Shown here: in pieces, positions 18,315 through 25,810 of the stretch
Position numbering within the stretch: the first letter of the stretch is position 1
Layout: every line of letters begins with the position of its first letter
Source: Bdellovibrionales bacterium
GTDB lineage: Bacteria; Bdellovibrionota; Bdellovibrionia; Bdellovibrionales; Bdellovibrionaceae
Direction of reading: 5' to 3'
Length of the DNA: 64,000 nucleotides
Assembly: GCA_018266295.1 (NCBI GenBank)
Contig: JAFEAQ010000004.1
Coordinates: 310,001-374,000, forward strand
Made by a program: the position numbers and the translations under genes
Notes under the pieces: generated by a model
Database searches by the model: none
What the model was told of the DNA's origin: nothing
The model's input: the letters and a program-made list of their open reading frames with translations, nothing else

Positions 18315-20023
18315 GAAAAGGATTTCTAATTCTCTCTGCGCTGAGCTTGGCAGCGTGTGCCGGTGTGCAAACCAAAAGACCGGAACTTCAAGGCCAACAG
18401 CAACCACCGCAAAAAGGTCGCCCAGGCCAAATGCCGGTGATGACACAGGTGCCTGCTCCAGGCGGAAAGCAGGTCGGCGGCATGGGCCAGCAGCTTCCGC
18501 AGCAGCAACGCACAAACGCTGCGCGTGTGCGTGAGCTCGAAGCAGCCGGCGATTATATGCAAGCCCTTAAAGAGAGCGTGAACTTTTCTGTCAGCGCAAC
18601 CACTCCTCAAGAACAAGAATCTTTCAGACTCAAAAGTGTTGAAATCGTTGAAGGCAAATTGAATCAAGAGCAACTTGAAAAAGTCGCGCGCGATTCTGAT
18701 TTTGGCTTTGCTCGCGGTTACGCTCTTTTCCGTTTGGGTGAAATGTCGCTTGAAGACCGCGACAAAGAGCGCGCTAGAAAGTACTTCTCAAACGTTGGCG
18801 AGTTCTTACCGGGCAGTGATCTTGCTCTTCGCGCTCAGGATATTTTATCTCAACTTGAAAGCAGCAAATTTGTAGAATCTAAAACTATCGGTGTGGTTCT
18901 TCCTTTGACGGGCAAAGCCGCCTCGGTTGGTCAAAAAGCTTTGCGTGGCGTAGAAATGGGTCTAGGCCTCAACAACCCAGGCTCGGGCTTCCGTCTGGCT
19001 GTCATGGATAGCGAAGGCAATCCCGACAACGCACGCCGTGGCGTGGAACGCCTGGTAAAAGAAGATAATGCGATCGCAATTGTCGGTAGCCTTCTCAGCA
19101 AAACCGCTCCAGCCGTGGCCTCTAAAGCAGATGAGTTGGGTGTTCCCACCATCGGTCTTTCACAAAAGTCCGGTTTGACTGAGCTCGGCCCAACTGTTTT
19201 CCGTAACGCACTAACGAGCGAAATGCAGGTACGTTATCTCGTTCGCACCGCGATGGAAGACTACGGGATGAAACGTTTCGCCATCGTTTATCCAAACGAT
19301 CCTTACGGCATTGAGTACACAAACTTATTCTGGGATGAAGTCCTTGCACGTGGTGGAACGATTGCTTCTGCACAGGTTTACAATCCAAAAGAAACAGACT
19401 TCCGTTATGTGATTCAACGTCTTGTCGGCACTTACTACATTGAAGGCCGCGTAGATGAGTACAAAGCCCGTCTCGCTAAAATGAGTGAAGACTCTGACAA
19501 GAAAAAGAAATCCGTCCGGACCTCTCACGAAGAAGAAGTTTTACCACCCATTACAGATTTTGATGCTGTATTTATTCCAGACAGCGCAAAGGCTATGGGT
19601 CAAATCGCCGCCTTCCTTTCGTTCTCAGGCGTTAAGGGCGTAAAGCTCATGGGGACCAACCTATGGAATACCCCAGGCCTAGCTAAACGTGCCGGGAACT
19701 TCGTTAATAACCTTATTTTTGTAGATAGCTTCCTCCCTGCGACGGCGACTCATTCCCGCTTCGTTCAGGAGTATAAAGCGCTCTATAACGAAGAGCCTTC
19801 CCTGATTGAAATCCAAGCCTATGACTCCGCTTTGATTTTACGTCAGCTGGTCGCTCAAGGTGCGGCTACGCGTGAGTCTTTGACTCGTGAGCTGAGCTCG
19901 TTGAAAAAATTTCCAGGCGCATTAGGCACCCTGAATATGACTCAGGATCGCGAAGTTCAACGCCCTTTAATGGCACTGACGCTTGAAAAAGGCGAAGTTG
20001 TTCCATTAAAAATTCAAAAATAA
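18311..20023 (+). CDS. LpoA-like / periplasmic-binding-fold lipoprotein
   Basis: A 570-residue predicted lipoprotein: signal peptide [16 protein letters not shown] with lipobox L-A-A-C, lipidated Cys16. A Pro/Gln-rich linker (22-70) is followed by a helical, TPR-like region (75-180) and a type I periplasmic-binding fold (190-570) beginning [28 protein letters not shown]. Tandem TPR plus substrate-binding fold on a lipid anchor is the architecture of LpoA, the outer-membrane activator of PBP1A. Sequence similarity to ABC-type Leu/Ile/Val receptors is equally visible, so the role is inferred from layout. A charged insertion ([18 protein letters not shown]) sits near 395-410. The start overlaps the dnaJ stop by 4 nt. 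Confidence 0.83.
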   Translation: MRKGFLILSALSLAACAGVQTKRPELQGQQQPPQKGRPGQMPVMTQVPAPGGKQVGGMGQQLPQQQRTNAARVRELEAAGDYMQALKESVNFSVSATTPQEQESFRLKSVEIVEGKLNQEQLEKVARDSDFGFARGYALFRLGEMSLEDRDKERARKYFSNVGEFLPGSDLALRAQDILSQLESSKFVESKTIGVVLPLTGKAASVGQKALRGVEMGLGLNNPGSGFRLAVMDSEGNPDNARRGVERLVKEDNAIAIVGSLLSKTAPAVASKADELGVPTIGLSQKSGLTELGPTVFRNALTSEMQVRYLVRTAMEDYGMKRFAIVYPNDPYGIEYTNLFWDEVLARGGTIASAQVYNPKETDFRYVIQRLVGTYYIEGRVDEYKARLAKMSEDSDKKKKSVRTSHEEEVLPPITDFDAVFIPDSAKAMGQIAAFLSFSGVKGVKLMGTNLWNTPGLAKRAGNFVNNLIFVDSFLPATATHSRFVQEYKALYNEEPSLIEIQAYDSALILRQLVAQGAATRESLTRELSSLKKFPGALGTLNMTQDREVQRPLMALTLEKGEVVPLKIQK

Positions 20024-20037
20024 TTTTTCCGCTAACC

Positions 20038-20108
20038 GGCCCCCTAGGAGCGACTGTCCTAGTCCTCAACAGTGTGAATGAACACACTGAATCATTAGAG
20101 AGGGGGCC
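20038..20108 (+). promoter_or_regulatory. Three-way-junction-like leader burying the SD of the first TraR/DksA gene
   Basis: GGCCCCCT (20038-20045) pairs perfectly with AGGGGGCC (20101-20108), an 8-bp GC stem that includes the ribosome-binding purines and ends 2 nt before the ATG at 20111. Inside are two further hairpins: CTAGGA/TCCTAG (20044-20062, whose first two bases compete with the outer stem) and CAGTGTG/CACACTG (20070-20089). No U-run follows, so a terminator is unlikely. It looks like a structured 5' leader. Confidence 0.55.
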
Positions 20109-20110
20109 TT

Positions 20111-20485
20111 ATGAACACGCATTTATCACCACAAACAATCGCAGAGTGCAGAAAAAAATTGATCTCGATGAGACAAGATTTGCTCAATCGTGTTCGTATG
20201 GCACAACTCGACTTTGGGCATGTTGAGAAAAGCAGTGGTGACGAGGTTGATCAAACCGTTGCTCAACTTGCCGAAAATCATTTTCTCATTGCGCAAGAAA
20301 GAATGCGCACACAGCTCATCGAAATAGACCAAGCGCTTGCACGTATTGAGAATGGCACTTACGGAATCTGTGAAGAAACCGAAGAACCAATCGAAACAGA
20401 ACGTCTTTTCGCAGTGCCATGGACTCGTCTCAGCATTGAAGGTGCTGAAATTCAAGAAGCTATGACACGCAAGTTCGCGCGCTAG
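20111..20485 (+). CDS. TraR/DksA-family protein without an intact zinc finger
   Basis: A 124-residue member of the TraR/DksA family, which bind the RNA polymerase secondary channel and alter transcription, often with ppGpp. The N-terminal coiled coil (about 6-90) carries an acidic tip, SSGDEVDQTVAQ, similar to the DxxDxA tip of DksA. The C-terminal segment ENGTYGICEETEEPIETERLFAVPWTRLSIEGAE aligns with the zinc-finger region, but only one of the four cysteines remains, so zinc binding is not expected. Cysteine-less DksA paralogues are known (DksA2 type). It is followed by a second paralogue with all four cysteines. The ATG is preceded by a structured leader. Confidence 0.88.
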   Translation: MNTHLSPQTIAECRKKLISMRQDLLNRVRMAQLDFGHVEKSSGDEVDQTVAQLAENHFLIAQERMRTQLIEIDQALARIENGTYGICEETEEPIETERLFAVPWTRLSIEGAEIQEAMTRKFAR

Positions 20486-20504
20486 GAGGGCTTTTCAAGC
20501 CCTC
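20486..20504 (+). terminator. Hairpin just after the first TraR/DksA gene (no U-run)
   Basis: GAGGGCTT (20486-20493) pairs perfectly with AAGCCCTC (20497-20504) across a 3-nt loop, starting one nucleotide after the stop codon. It lacks a following U-run, so it may protect the 3' end or help a downstream terminator and may not terminate by itself. Confidence 0.45.
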
Positions 20505-20520
20505 GCGAGGCGTTAGGATT

Positions 20521-20552
20521 GTGCTGAGAGTTTTAGCACTACACTTTTTTTT
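20521..20552 (+). terminator. Probable weak intrinsic terminator
   Basis: GTGCT (20521-20525) pairs with AGCAC (20535-20539) and eight Ts follow at 20545-20552 after a 5-nt offset. The short stem and the offset make it weak. With the hairpin at 20486-20504 it separates the two TraR/DksA genes. Confidence 0.4.
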
Positions 20553-20569
20553 GATGACACCAAATCATT

Positions 20570-20655
20570 CCTTCGTAAGATGCACTCAGTTTTCGGCCAA
20601 GGATCATCCTTAAGTTTTTTGTTTTGAAGTGATTCATTCAGTGAGCTTACGAAGG
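20570..20655 (+). promoter_or_regulatory. Long-range inverted repeat burying the SD of the second TraR/DksA gene
   Basis: CCTTCGTAAG (20570-20579) is a perfect 10-bp complement of CTTACGAAGG (20646-20655). CACT/AGTG inside the loop can extend the stem across a small internal loop, and AAGGA/TCCTT forms an inner hairpin. The SD of the next gene (GAAGGGGG, ATG at 20664) overlaps the 3' arm. It resembles the leader of the paralogue upstream in layout but not in sequence. Confidence 0.5.
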
Positions 20656-20663
20656 GGGTAAAG

Positions 20664-21023
20664 ATGAACTCAACCGAACTCAGCGCAATCAGAGAGTCTC
20701 TCCTTTCACAGAAGAGTGCTATTCTGAACAAAACGAGCGAGTTTAAGCAAGAGCAGTCCAAGACTGTCACGGTATCCGATGAGGCCGAGGCTGCTTCCAT
20801 AGATTTATCAAACAACATCTCTATTCATTTGCATGAAAGAGATCGCACTTCATTATTCATGATTGAGCGTGCTCTCGGAAAAATTTCCGAAGGGACTTAC
20901 GGCCAGTGTGAATGTTGCGGCGGTTCCATCAATCCTCGACGTCTTCAAGCTAGACCTTTTACCACTATGTGCATTGAGTGCATGGAGGACCAAGAGGATC
21001 TACGTAATTCCTACCAACAATAG
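20664..21023 (+). CDS. TraR/DksA-family zinc-finger transcription regulator
   Basis: A 119-residue DksA/TraR-type protein that should bind in the RNA polymerase secondary channel. The N-terminal coiled coil runs to about residue 80, with a tip SDEAEAAS where the usual DxxDxA reads DxxExA. The C-terminal zinc finger is complete: GQCECCGG, then RRLQARPFTTMCIECMED, giving two CxxC pairs. It is shorter than E. coli DksA (151), closer to the DksA-like proteins of deltaproteobacteria. The SD GAAGGGGG is placed well for the ATG but lies in a long inverted repeat. No partner gene follows closely; lon is 166 nt downstream. Confidence 0.9.
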   Translation: MNSTELSAIRESLLSQKSAILNKTSEFKQEQSKTVTVSDEAEAASIDLSNNISIHLHERDRTSLFMIERALGKISEGTYGQCECCGGSINPRRLQARPFTTMCIECMEDQEDLRNSYQQ

Positions 21024-21053
21024 ACCTGTTTAGCTCTCATTGGATGAGGACTT

Positions 21054-21069
21054 CTGACATGGATGTCAG
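21054..21069. promoter_or_regulatory. Palindrome upstream of lon, possible operator
   Basis: CTGACAT-GG-ATGTCAG is a perfect 7-bp inverted repeat with a 2-nt centre, about 120 nt upstream of the lon start. The compact symmetric form fits a dimeric repressor site better than a terminator because no clear U-run follows. The binding protein is unknown. Confidence 0.35.
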
Positions 21070-21189
21070 TCTTGATTTTACTGATTTTCCATAGATCTAG
21101 CCGTTTTTTCCTTAAAGCCTTTTTAAAGCTGCTCCGACAAGTATTTCAGACAGAAACACTTATTTCCCGCCTGGAAGCGGAGGAGCCAC

Positions 21190-23601
21190 ATGAGCTTTGA
21201 CGAAAAAGTACTAGAGATCCCGCAGACACTTCCCATGTTGCCAGTTCGCGATATCGTTGTATTTCCTTACATGATTATTCCACTCTTTGTGGGACGTGAG
21301 GCTTCGATCCGCTCTGTTGAAGAAGCATTGGCTAAGAATCGCCTGATCTTCTTGGCTTCACAAAAAGATATCAACGAAGAAAATCCAACTCCAGAATCAA
21401 TCTACACAGTCGGTACTGTGGCGATGATCATGAGAATGCGTAAGCTTTCTGATGGCCGCGTAAAAATCTTGATTCAAGGTGTGGCTAAAGCACGTGTTAA
21501 AAACTACGTGAAGACAGCCCCAAGCTTTGAAGTTGCCGTTGATAAAATCGACGAATCACAATTCCAAGTTCCTGCATCTGAATCAGAAGCTCTGATCAGA
21601 ACTGCAAAAGAACATATCGAAAGAATTATCGCTTTAGGTCGTCCTCTTTCTCCGGACATCCTTTTGGTTCTTGATGATGTCAACGATCCAGGTCGCGTAG
21701 CAGACCTCGTTGCTAGTAACTTGGGTATCAAAGTTCAAGACGCTCAAAAAGTTCTTGAGACTTCTGAGCCAAAAGAAAGACTTAAAATCGTCAACGAGCT
21801 TCTCGCTGCAGAGATTGAAGTTATGCAAATGCAAGCTAAGATCCGCACGAATGCTAAAGACGAAATGTCTAAAACTCAGCGTGAATACTTCTTGCGCGAG
21901 CAAATGAAGGCTATAAAGAACGAACTCGGCGAGCAAGACTCGAAGTCCGAGGAAATGGAAGAACTCCGCGAAAAAATCGTCAACGCGGGTATGCCTCCAG
22001 CAGTAGAAACTGAAGCTTTGAAGCAAATGGCTCGTCTTGAGCGTATGCATCCAGATGCAAGTGAAGCAACAATGGTGCGCACTTACCTCGACTGGATGGT
22101 AGACCTTCCATGGTCTAAGAAAACTGAAGACGTTCTTGATTTGGCGAAAGCTAAAGAAATCCTTGATGACGATCACTACGATCTTCAAAAAGCAAAAGAT
22201 CGCGTTTTGGAATTCCTCGCGGTTCGTAAATTAAAACAATCTATCAAAGGTCCTATCCTTTGCTTCGCGGGTCCTCCTGGTGTAGGTAAAACTTCTCTTG
22301 GTCGCTCAATCGCGAAATCAATGGGTCGTGAGTACTTCCGTATCGCTCTCGGCGGCGTGAAAGACGAAGCTGAAATCCGCGGTCACCGTCGTACTTATGT
22401 TGGTGCAATGCCAGGTAAAGTGATTCAAGCACTTCGCCAAGCTAAAACTAACAACCCAGTGATCGTTCTCGATGAAGTTGATAAACTCGGTTCTGATTTC
22501 CGTGGTGACCCATCAGCAGCAATGTTGGAGGTTTTGGATCCAGAACAAAACTCAACTTTCCGCGACAATTACTTAAATGTTGATTTCGATCTTTCAAACG
22601 TATTGTTCATCGCAACTGCGAACGTGTTGGAGAATATCCCACCAGCTTTGCGTGACCGTATGGAAATCATCAACATCCCTGGTTACACAGAGAACGATAA
22701 GTTGTTGATCACTAAGAAACATTTGATCGACAGACAGATCGAAGCCAACGGTATCACGAACGAAAACATCAGCTTTACTGATGAAGGTATCAGATACTTG
22801 ATCGGCGGCTACACTCGTGAAGCAGGTCTTCGTAACCTCGAGCGCGAAGTCGGTTCTATCTGCCGTAAAGTGGCTAAGATGGTTGTGATGAGCGAAACTA
22901 AATTCGTAGAGGTAAATGCTACGACTGTTCCAGAACTTCTTGGCCCTCCACGCTTCTTGCGTGAAGACAAATTGCCAGATTCTCAAGTAGGTATCGTACA
23001 AGGTCTTGCTTGGACTCAGGCTGGCGGTGAAGTTCTGCACGTTGAAGCCCTGAAAATGAAAGGCAAAGGCGGCTTGATGCTGACTGGCCAATTGGGTGAC
23101 GTAATGAAGGAATCTGCTCACGCAGCAATGAGCTATACAAAAGCTCACATGGAAGAACTCGATATCCCAGCTGACTTCTTCGAGAAGTTTGATATCCACG
23201 TTCACTTGCCAGCAGGCGCTATCCCTAAAGATGGTCCTTCAGCAGGTATCACTCTGACAACAGCTCTTGTGAGCTTGATGACGGACACTCCTGTTCGCCA
23301 TGACATCGCAATGACTGGTGAAGTAACACTGCAAGGCCGTGTACTTCCTGTCGGTGGTATCCGTGAAAAATGCTTGGCAGCTTTGAACCAAGGTATCACG
23401 AACGTGATCGTACCGTTCGCGAATGCTAAGGACCTCACTGATATTCCTAAGCAGTTTAAAGATAAAATGAATTTCATCTTGGCTGAAAACCTCGATGAAG
23501 TTTTCGCGGTAGTCTTTGACAAAAATGCCAAGGGAGTTAAGAAAACTCCTGGCGGCAAAAAAGACGGCAAAAAGCCAAAAGCTCCAGCAGCTGCAGCTTA
23601 G
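21190..23601 (+). CDS. lon: ATP-dependent Lon protease
   Basis: An 803-residue LonA protease that degrades misfolded and regulatory proteins in the cytosol. The N-terminal LON domain begins LPMLPVRDIVVFPYMIIPLFVGR. The AAA+ module has Walker A GPPGVGKT at 361-368 and Walker B PVIVLDEVDKLG. The protease domain has catalytic Ser684 in KDGPSAGITL, with the partner lysine in GGIREKCLAA. The C-terminus carries an extra Lys/Gly/Ala-rich tail (KKTPGGKKDGKKPKAPAAAA) not needed for the fold. The ATG follows GCGGAGGAG. A strong terminator follows it, then the SLATT/cyclase cassette. Confidence 0.97.
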   Translation: MSFDEKVLEIPQTLPMLPVRDIVVFPYMIIPLFVGREASIRSVEEALAKNRLIFLASQKDINEENPTPESIYTVGTVAMIMRMRKLSDGRVKILIQGVAKARVKNYVKTAPSFEVAVDKIDESQFQVPASESEALIRTAKEHIERIIALGRPLSPDILLVLDDVNDPGRVADLVASNLGIKVQDAQKVLETSEPKERLKIVNELLAAEIEVMQMQAKIRTNAKDEMSKTQREYFLREQMKAIKNELGEQDSKSEEMEELREKIVNAGMPPAVETEALKQMARLERMHPDASEATMVRTYLDWMVDLPWSKKTEDVLDLAKAKEILDDDHYDLQKAKDRVLEFLAVRKLKQSIKGPILCFAGPPGVGKTSLGRSIAKSMGREYFRIALGGVKDEAEIRGHRRTYVGAMPGKVIQALRQAKTNNPVIVLDEVDKLGSDFRGDPSAAMLEVLDPEQNSTFRDNYLNVDFDLSNVLFIATANVLENIPPALRDRMEIINIPGYTENDKLLITKKHLIDRQIEANGITNENISFTDEGIRYLIGGYTREAGLRNLEREVGSICRKVAKMVVMSETKFVEVNATTVPELLGPPRFLREDKLPDSQVGIVQGLAWTQAGGEVLHVEALKMKGKGGLMLTGQLGDVMKESAHAAMSYTKAHMEELDIPADFFEKFDIHVHLPAGAIPKDGPSAGITLTTALVSLMTDTPVRHDIAMTGEVTLQGRVLPVGGIREKCLAALNQGITNVIVPFANAKDLTDIPKQFKDKMNFILAENLDEVFAVVFDKNAKGVKKTPGGKKDGKKPKAPAAAA

Positions 23602-23663
23602 TTGTTCACTGGCCGATCCCCTTGGGCTCGGCTCCCGCAACATCGCTCCTCCCTAAGAGCAAT

Positions 23664-23692
23664 AAAAAGCCAGGTCTAGTACCTGGCTTTTT
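23664..23692 (+). terminator. Intrinsic terminator after lon
   Basis: AAAAAGCCAGGT (23664-23675) pairs perfectly with ACCTGGCTTTTT (23681-23692) over a 5-nt loop. The 12-bp stem ends in a T-rich tract. It marks the left border of the SLATT/cyclase cassette. Confidence 0.9.
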
Positions 23693-23721
23693 ATTATTAA
23701 CAGACTAAACAAGTTTAGTCT
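23692..23721 (+). promoter_or_regulatory. -10-like box and 20-bp palindrome touching the SLATT start codon
   Basis: AGACTAAAC (23702-23710), AA, GTTTAGTCT (23713-23721) is a perfect 9-bp inverted repeat whose last base touches the ATG at 23722. TATTAT at 23692-23697 is a plausible -10 box, which would put the transcript start inside or just before the palindrome. No Shine-Dalgarno is visible. Together this suggests a repressor operator on a short or leaderless transcript. No clear -35 is seen. Confidence 0.45.
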
Positions 23722-24402
23722 ATGGCCGATATATATTACATGAAAATTACCGATCAAAATGTTATCGTAGAGTTCCGAAAACGCCTTCAAACAACTCAGT
23801 ATTGCCGATTTAATTACAGTGAGCGCCTTAGAGAGAGTGGGAATTCAATTCAAACTTTGATTACTTTCTATTCTCTTCTCTCTGCTTTAATTTCCACTCT
23901 CTCATTGGCAAATGTTTTAACATTAAATAATCTTCCAGCTGCTATCTCCGCCTTTTTTGGAGTCGCGATCGCTACGGCTTCCTCAGTACTCAGTAGTGGA
24001 AAATATCAAGAACGTTCTTCGAAAGCATTAGACTGCGGGAATAGTATTGGAGAACTAATATCAAATATCGATGCCTATGCAAATAATGATAAGCTGGAAG
24101 TTCCAATCGATGTCTACAATAGTTTAAATAAGAAGTATTACGACCTGCTAAAAGAGTATGAAAATCATAACGAGATCGATAAGCTCGCTTCAGATTTAAA
24201 TAACAAAAGTAAAGAGATAAAAAACTATCTGAAAATTAATTCTGTTGGCAAGTGGTTTGCTAAGGATTTTTTTCTTATAGTCGCATTGTATTTTAAAGTA
24301 ACTCTGAGCCTTATCTTGAAAAGGCGTCCGTATGTTCAGATTTTCTTTTTTCTTGGTGTATTGATTTTAGCGGCTGCAATTAAATGTCTTCAAGTTAAGT
24401 GA
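23722..24402 (+). CDS. SLATT-domain-like transmembrane protein, predicted effector of a nucleotide-signalling system
   Basis: The 226-residue protein has a polar N-terminus (RFNYSERLRESGNSIQTL), two closely spaced membrane helices (about 45-65 and 72-92), a cytosolic helical stretch (95-175) and more hydrophobic segments near 183-199 and 205-221. The N-terminal RxxY-xxRL pattern running straight into a 2-TM hairpin, then GKYQERSSKALDCGNSIGELI, resembles the SLATT family (SMODS/SLOG-associating 2-TM effector), thought to form pores that kill or arrest the cell when activated. The family call is by eye. The next gene, 7 nt away, looks like a diadenylate cyclase. Composition is AT-rich: three hand-counted 60-bp lines gave 38, 35 and 23 % GC against 47 % for one lon line. 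The start could instead be the Met at codon 7. Confidence 0.78.
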   Translation: MADIYYMKITDQNVIVEFRKRLQTTQYCRFNYSERLRESGNSIQTLITFYSLLSALISTLSLANVLTLNNLPAAISAFFGVAIATASSVLSSGKYQERSSKALDCGNSIGELISNIDAYANNDKLEVPIDVYNSLNKKYYDLLKEYENHNEIDKLASDLNNKSKEIKNYLKINSVGKWFAKDFFLIVALYFKVTLSLILKRRPYVQIFFFLGVLILAAAIKCLQVK

Positions 24403-24409
24403 GGCTATT

Positions 24410-25780
24410 ATGAGTTTTGTTTTTTTTAAGAAGAGAACTGCTTCTCAACTTAGAACTAAACACGGCTACCCGTCTGATGTGGCGGATATTCTTTATGAAT
24501 ACCTTATGCGGGTCGGCAGAAAGCGTGTAAACCGCAGTGCTCTCAGAAAAATTCTGGAAGTTTGCTTTTTTGCTAGTATGCGTACCGAAGAAGGAAAAGA
24601 AATATCATTTACAGTTGTATATGCTAATCCTAAATCCCCCGACCCACTTCCACCCAAACGCGTTAGGCCCCATAGATGGACCTTTGTCTCCTTCAAGGAC
24701 AAATCACCTTTTAATATCAAGAATATAGTCAAACTCTCAAGTGCAATTAATCCTGCGTTTTCAGCTGTTGCCGTTTTTGTAGATAAGAGCGGAACCCCAA
24801 TTATCTGGGGCGCTACCGATCAAGAGGTTGTATATAGACGATCTGTGAATCACGATCGCAGTGGATCTTTCGGAAGACCAGGAATTTTTCAAGTTGAAGT
24901 TGAAGGGCCTGGAATAATTTCCGTTTATGACGGTAATGTCTTAGTTACGACTTTACGCAATCAAAGCATAGTCTCAGAGTTTCACAATGTTTTTGAGGAA
25001 GGACCCATTTTTAAGAAGCTTGTTCCTTATATACAAGATTTTGCAATTAAAGTTCATTCTAGAATTGAAAAACAATCTATCGATCTAGAATACGATTGGA
25101 TACCGGACATACGGGATGCTTGGCTGTCTGTTTTCCGAAAAGTTCTACTTCAAATTCGTCGAACTCGACATGGTGGCGCAATTATTCTTAATCCTACAAA
25201 TCGGAAAGCAAATCTTCATATAAAATACGACTTAAGATATGATCGACTGAATAAGAATCTCCAAGATAAGGTATTTAACTATATCTTAAGAAATGAATAT
25301 GCCGAGGAAGTCCATCATCGATACACTAGCCAAGACTCCAACGCTATGCCAGTCTCTCTTTATCTAAATGAGTCAGTTGCTAATGATGCCTATGAAGACA
25401 ATCAAGAGGCAGAAATTGGTTGTTTAAATTTCATCTCCTCAATGTCGCGAGTTGACGGCGCCATTTTGCTTTCTAAGGGTCTTATTACTAGCGGTTTTGG
25501 AGTTGAAATTCGTGAGCGTCGAGAGGCAAAGAGTGTCTATTTAGCATCGAAATCTGATCCAAAAGCCCGACACCTCAAGAAGCTTGATCCAACGCAATTT
25601 GGAACGCGCCACCGCTCAATGATTCGTTACTGCTACTACAATCCTTCAGCTGTTGGTTTCGTTATTTCGCAAGACGGTGACGTGCGAGTCATGACTCGGG
25701 TTGGATCAAAGCTACTTGTTTGGGAAAATATTCAAGTTGAAGATATTATCTCCGGGAGAGATCCTATCGAATTAGACTAA
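24410..25780 (+). CDS. Putative diadenylate cyclase (DAC/DisA_N domain) with N-terminal sensor-like region
   Basis: This 456-residue protein carries both hallmark DAC motifs in its C-terminal part: DGA at 349-351 (SRVDGAILLSKGLITSGFG) and RHR at 400-402 (FGTRHRSMIRYCYYNPSAVGFVISQDGDVRV). In DisA and CdaA these residues bind ATP to make cyclic di-AMP. The first strand of the fold is probably GGAIIL (255-260). There is an unusually long insert (about 262-345) between it and DGA. Residues 20-220 form a separate mixed alpha/beta domain, comparable in position to the predicted sensor domains (DACNV, DACND, DACNG and relatives) described for conflict-associated DAC proteins. No membrane segment is seen, unlike CdaA. 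GAGG lies 7 nt before the ATG. It is co-transcribed with the SLATT-like gene. The product could differ from c-di-AMP. Confidence 0.82.
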   Translation: MSFVFFKKRTASQLRTKHGYPSDVADILYEYLMRVGRKRVNRSALRKILEVCFFASMRTEEGKEISFTVVYANPKSPDPLPPKRVRPHRWTFVSFKDKSPFNIKNIVKLSSAINPAFSAVAVFVDKSGTPIIWGATDQEVVYRRSVNHDRSGSFGRPGIFQVEVEGPGIISVYDGNVLVTTLRNQSIVSEFHNVFEEGPIFKKLVPYIQDFAIKVHSRIEKQSIDLEYDWIPDIRDAWLSVFRKVLLQIRRTRHGGAIILNPTNRKANLHIKYDLRYDRLNKNLQDKVFNYILRNEYAEEVHHRYTSQDSNAMPVSLYLNESVANDAYEDNQEAEIGCLNFISSMSRVDGAILLSKGLITSGFGVEIRERREAKSVYLASKSDPKARHLKKLDPTQFGTRHRSMIRYCYYNPSAVGFVISQDGDVRVMTRVGSKLLVWENIQVEDIISGRDPIELD

Positions 25781-25810
25781 TTTCACTTAGAATATCCTGC
25801 TTTAGAGCTT

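Noticed and set aside
21071-21092. Heat-shock (sigma32-like) promoter CTTGATT ... CCAT upstream of lon
   Set aside because: The spacing is too short and the -10 matches only the CCAT core, so it is within chance.
23702-25780. AGACTAA at both edges of the SLATT/cyclase cassette as target-site duplication
   Set aside because: Seven bases, one copy being part of a palindrome and the other the stop-codon region; no transposase or integrase nearby. Too weak to claim a mobile element.
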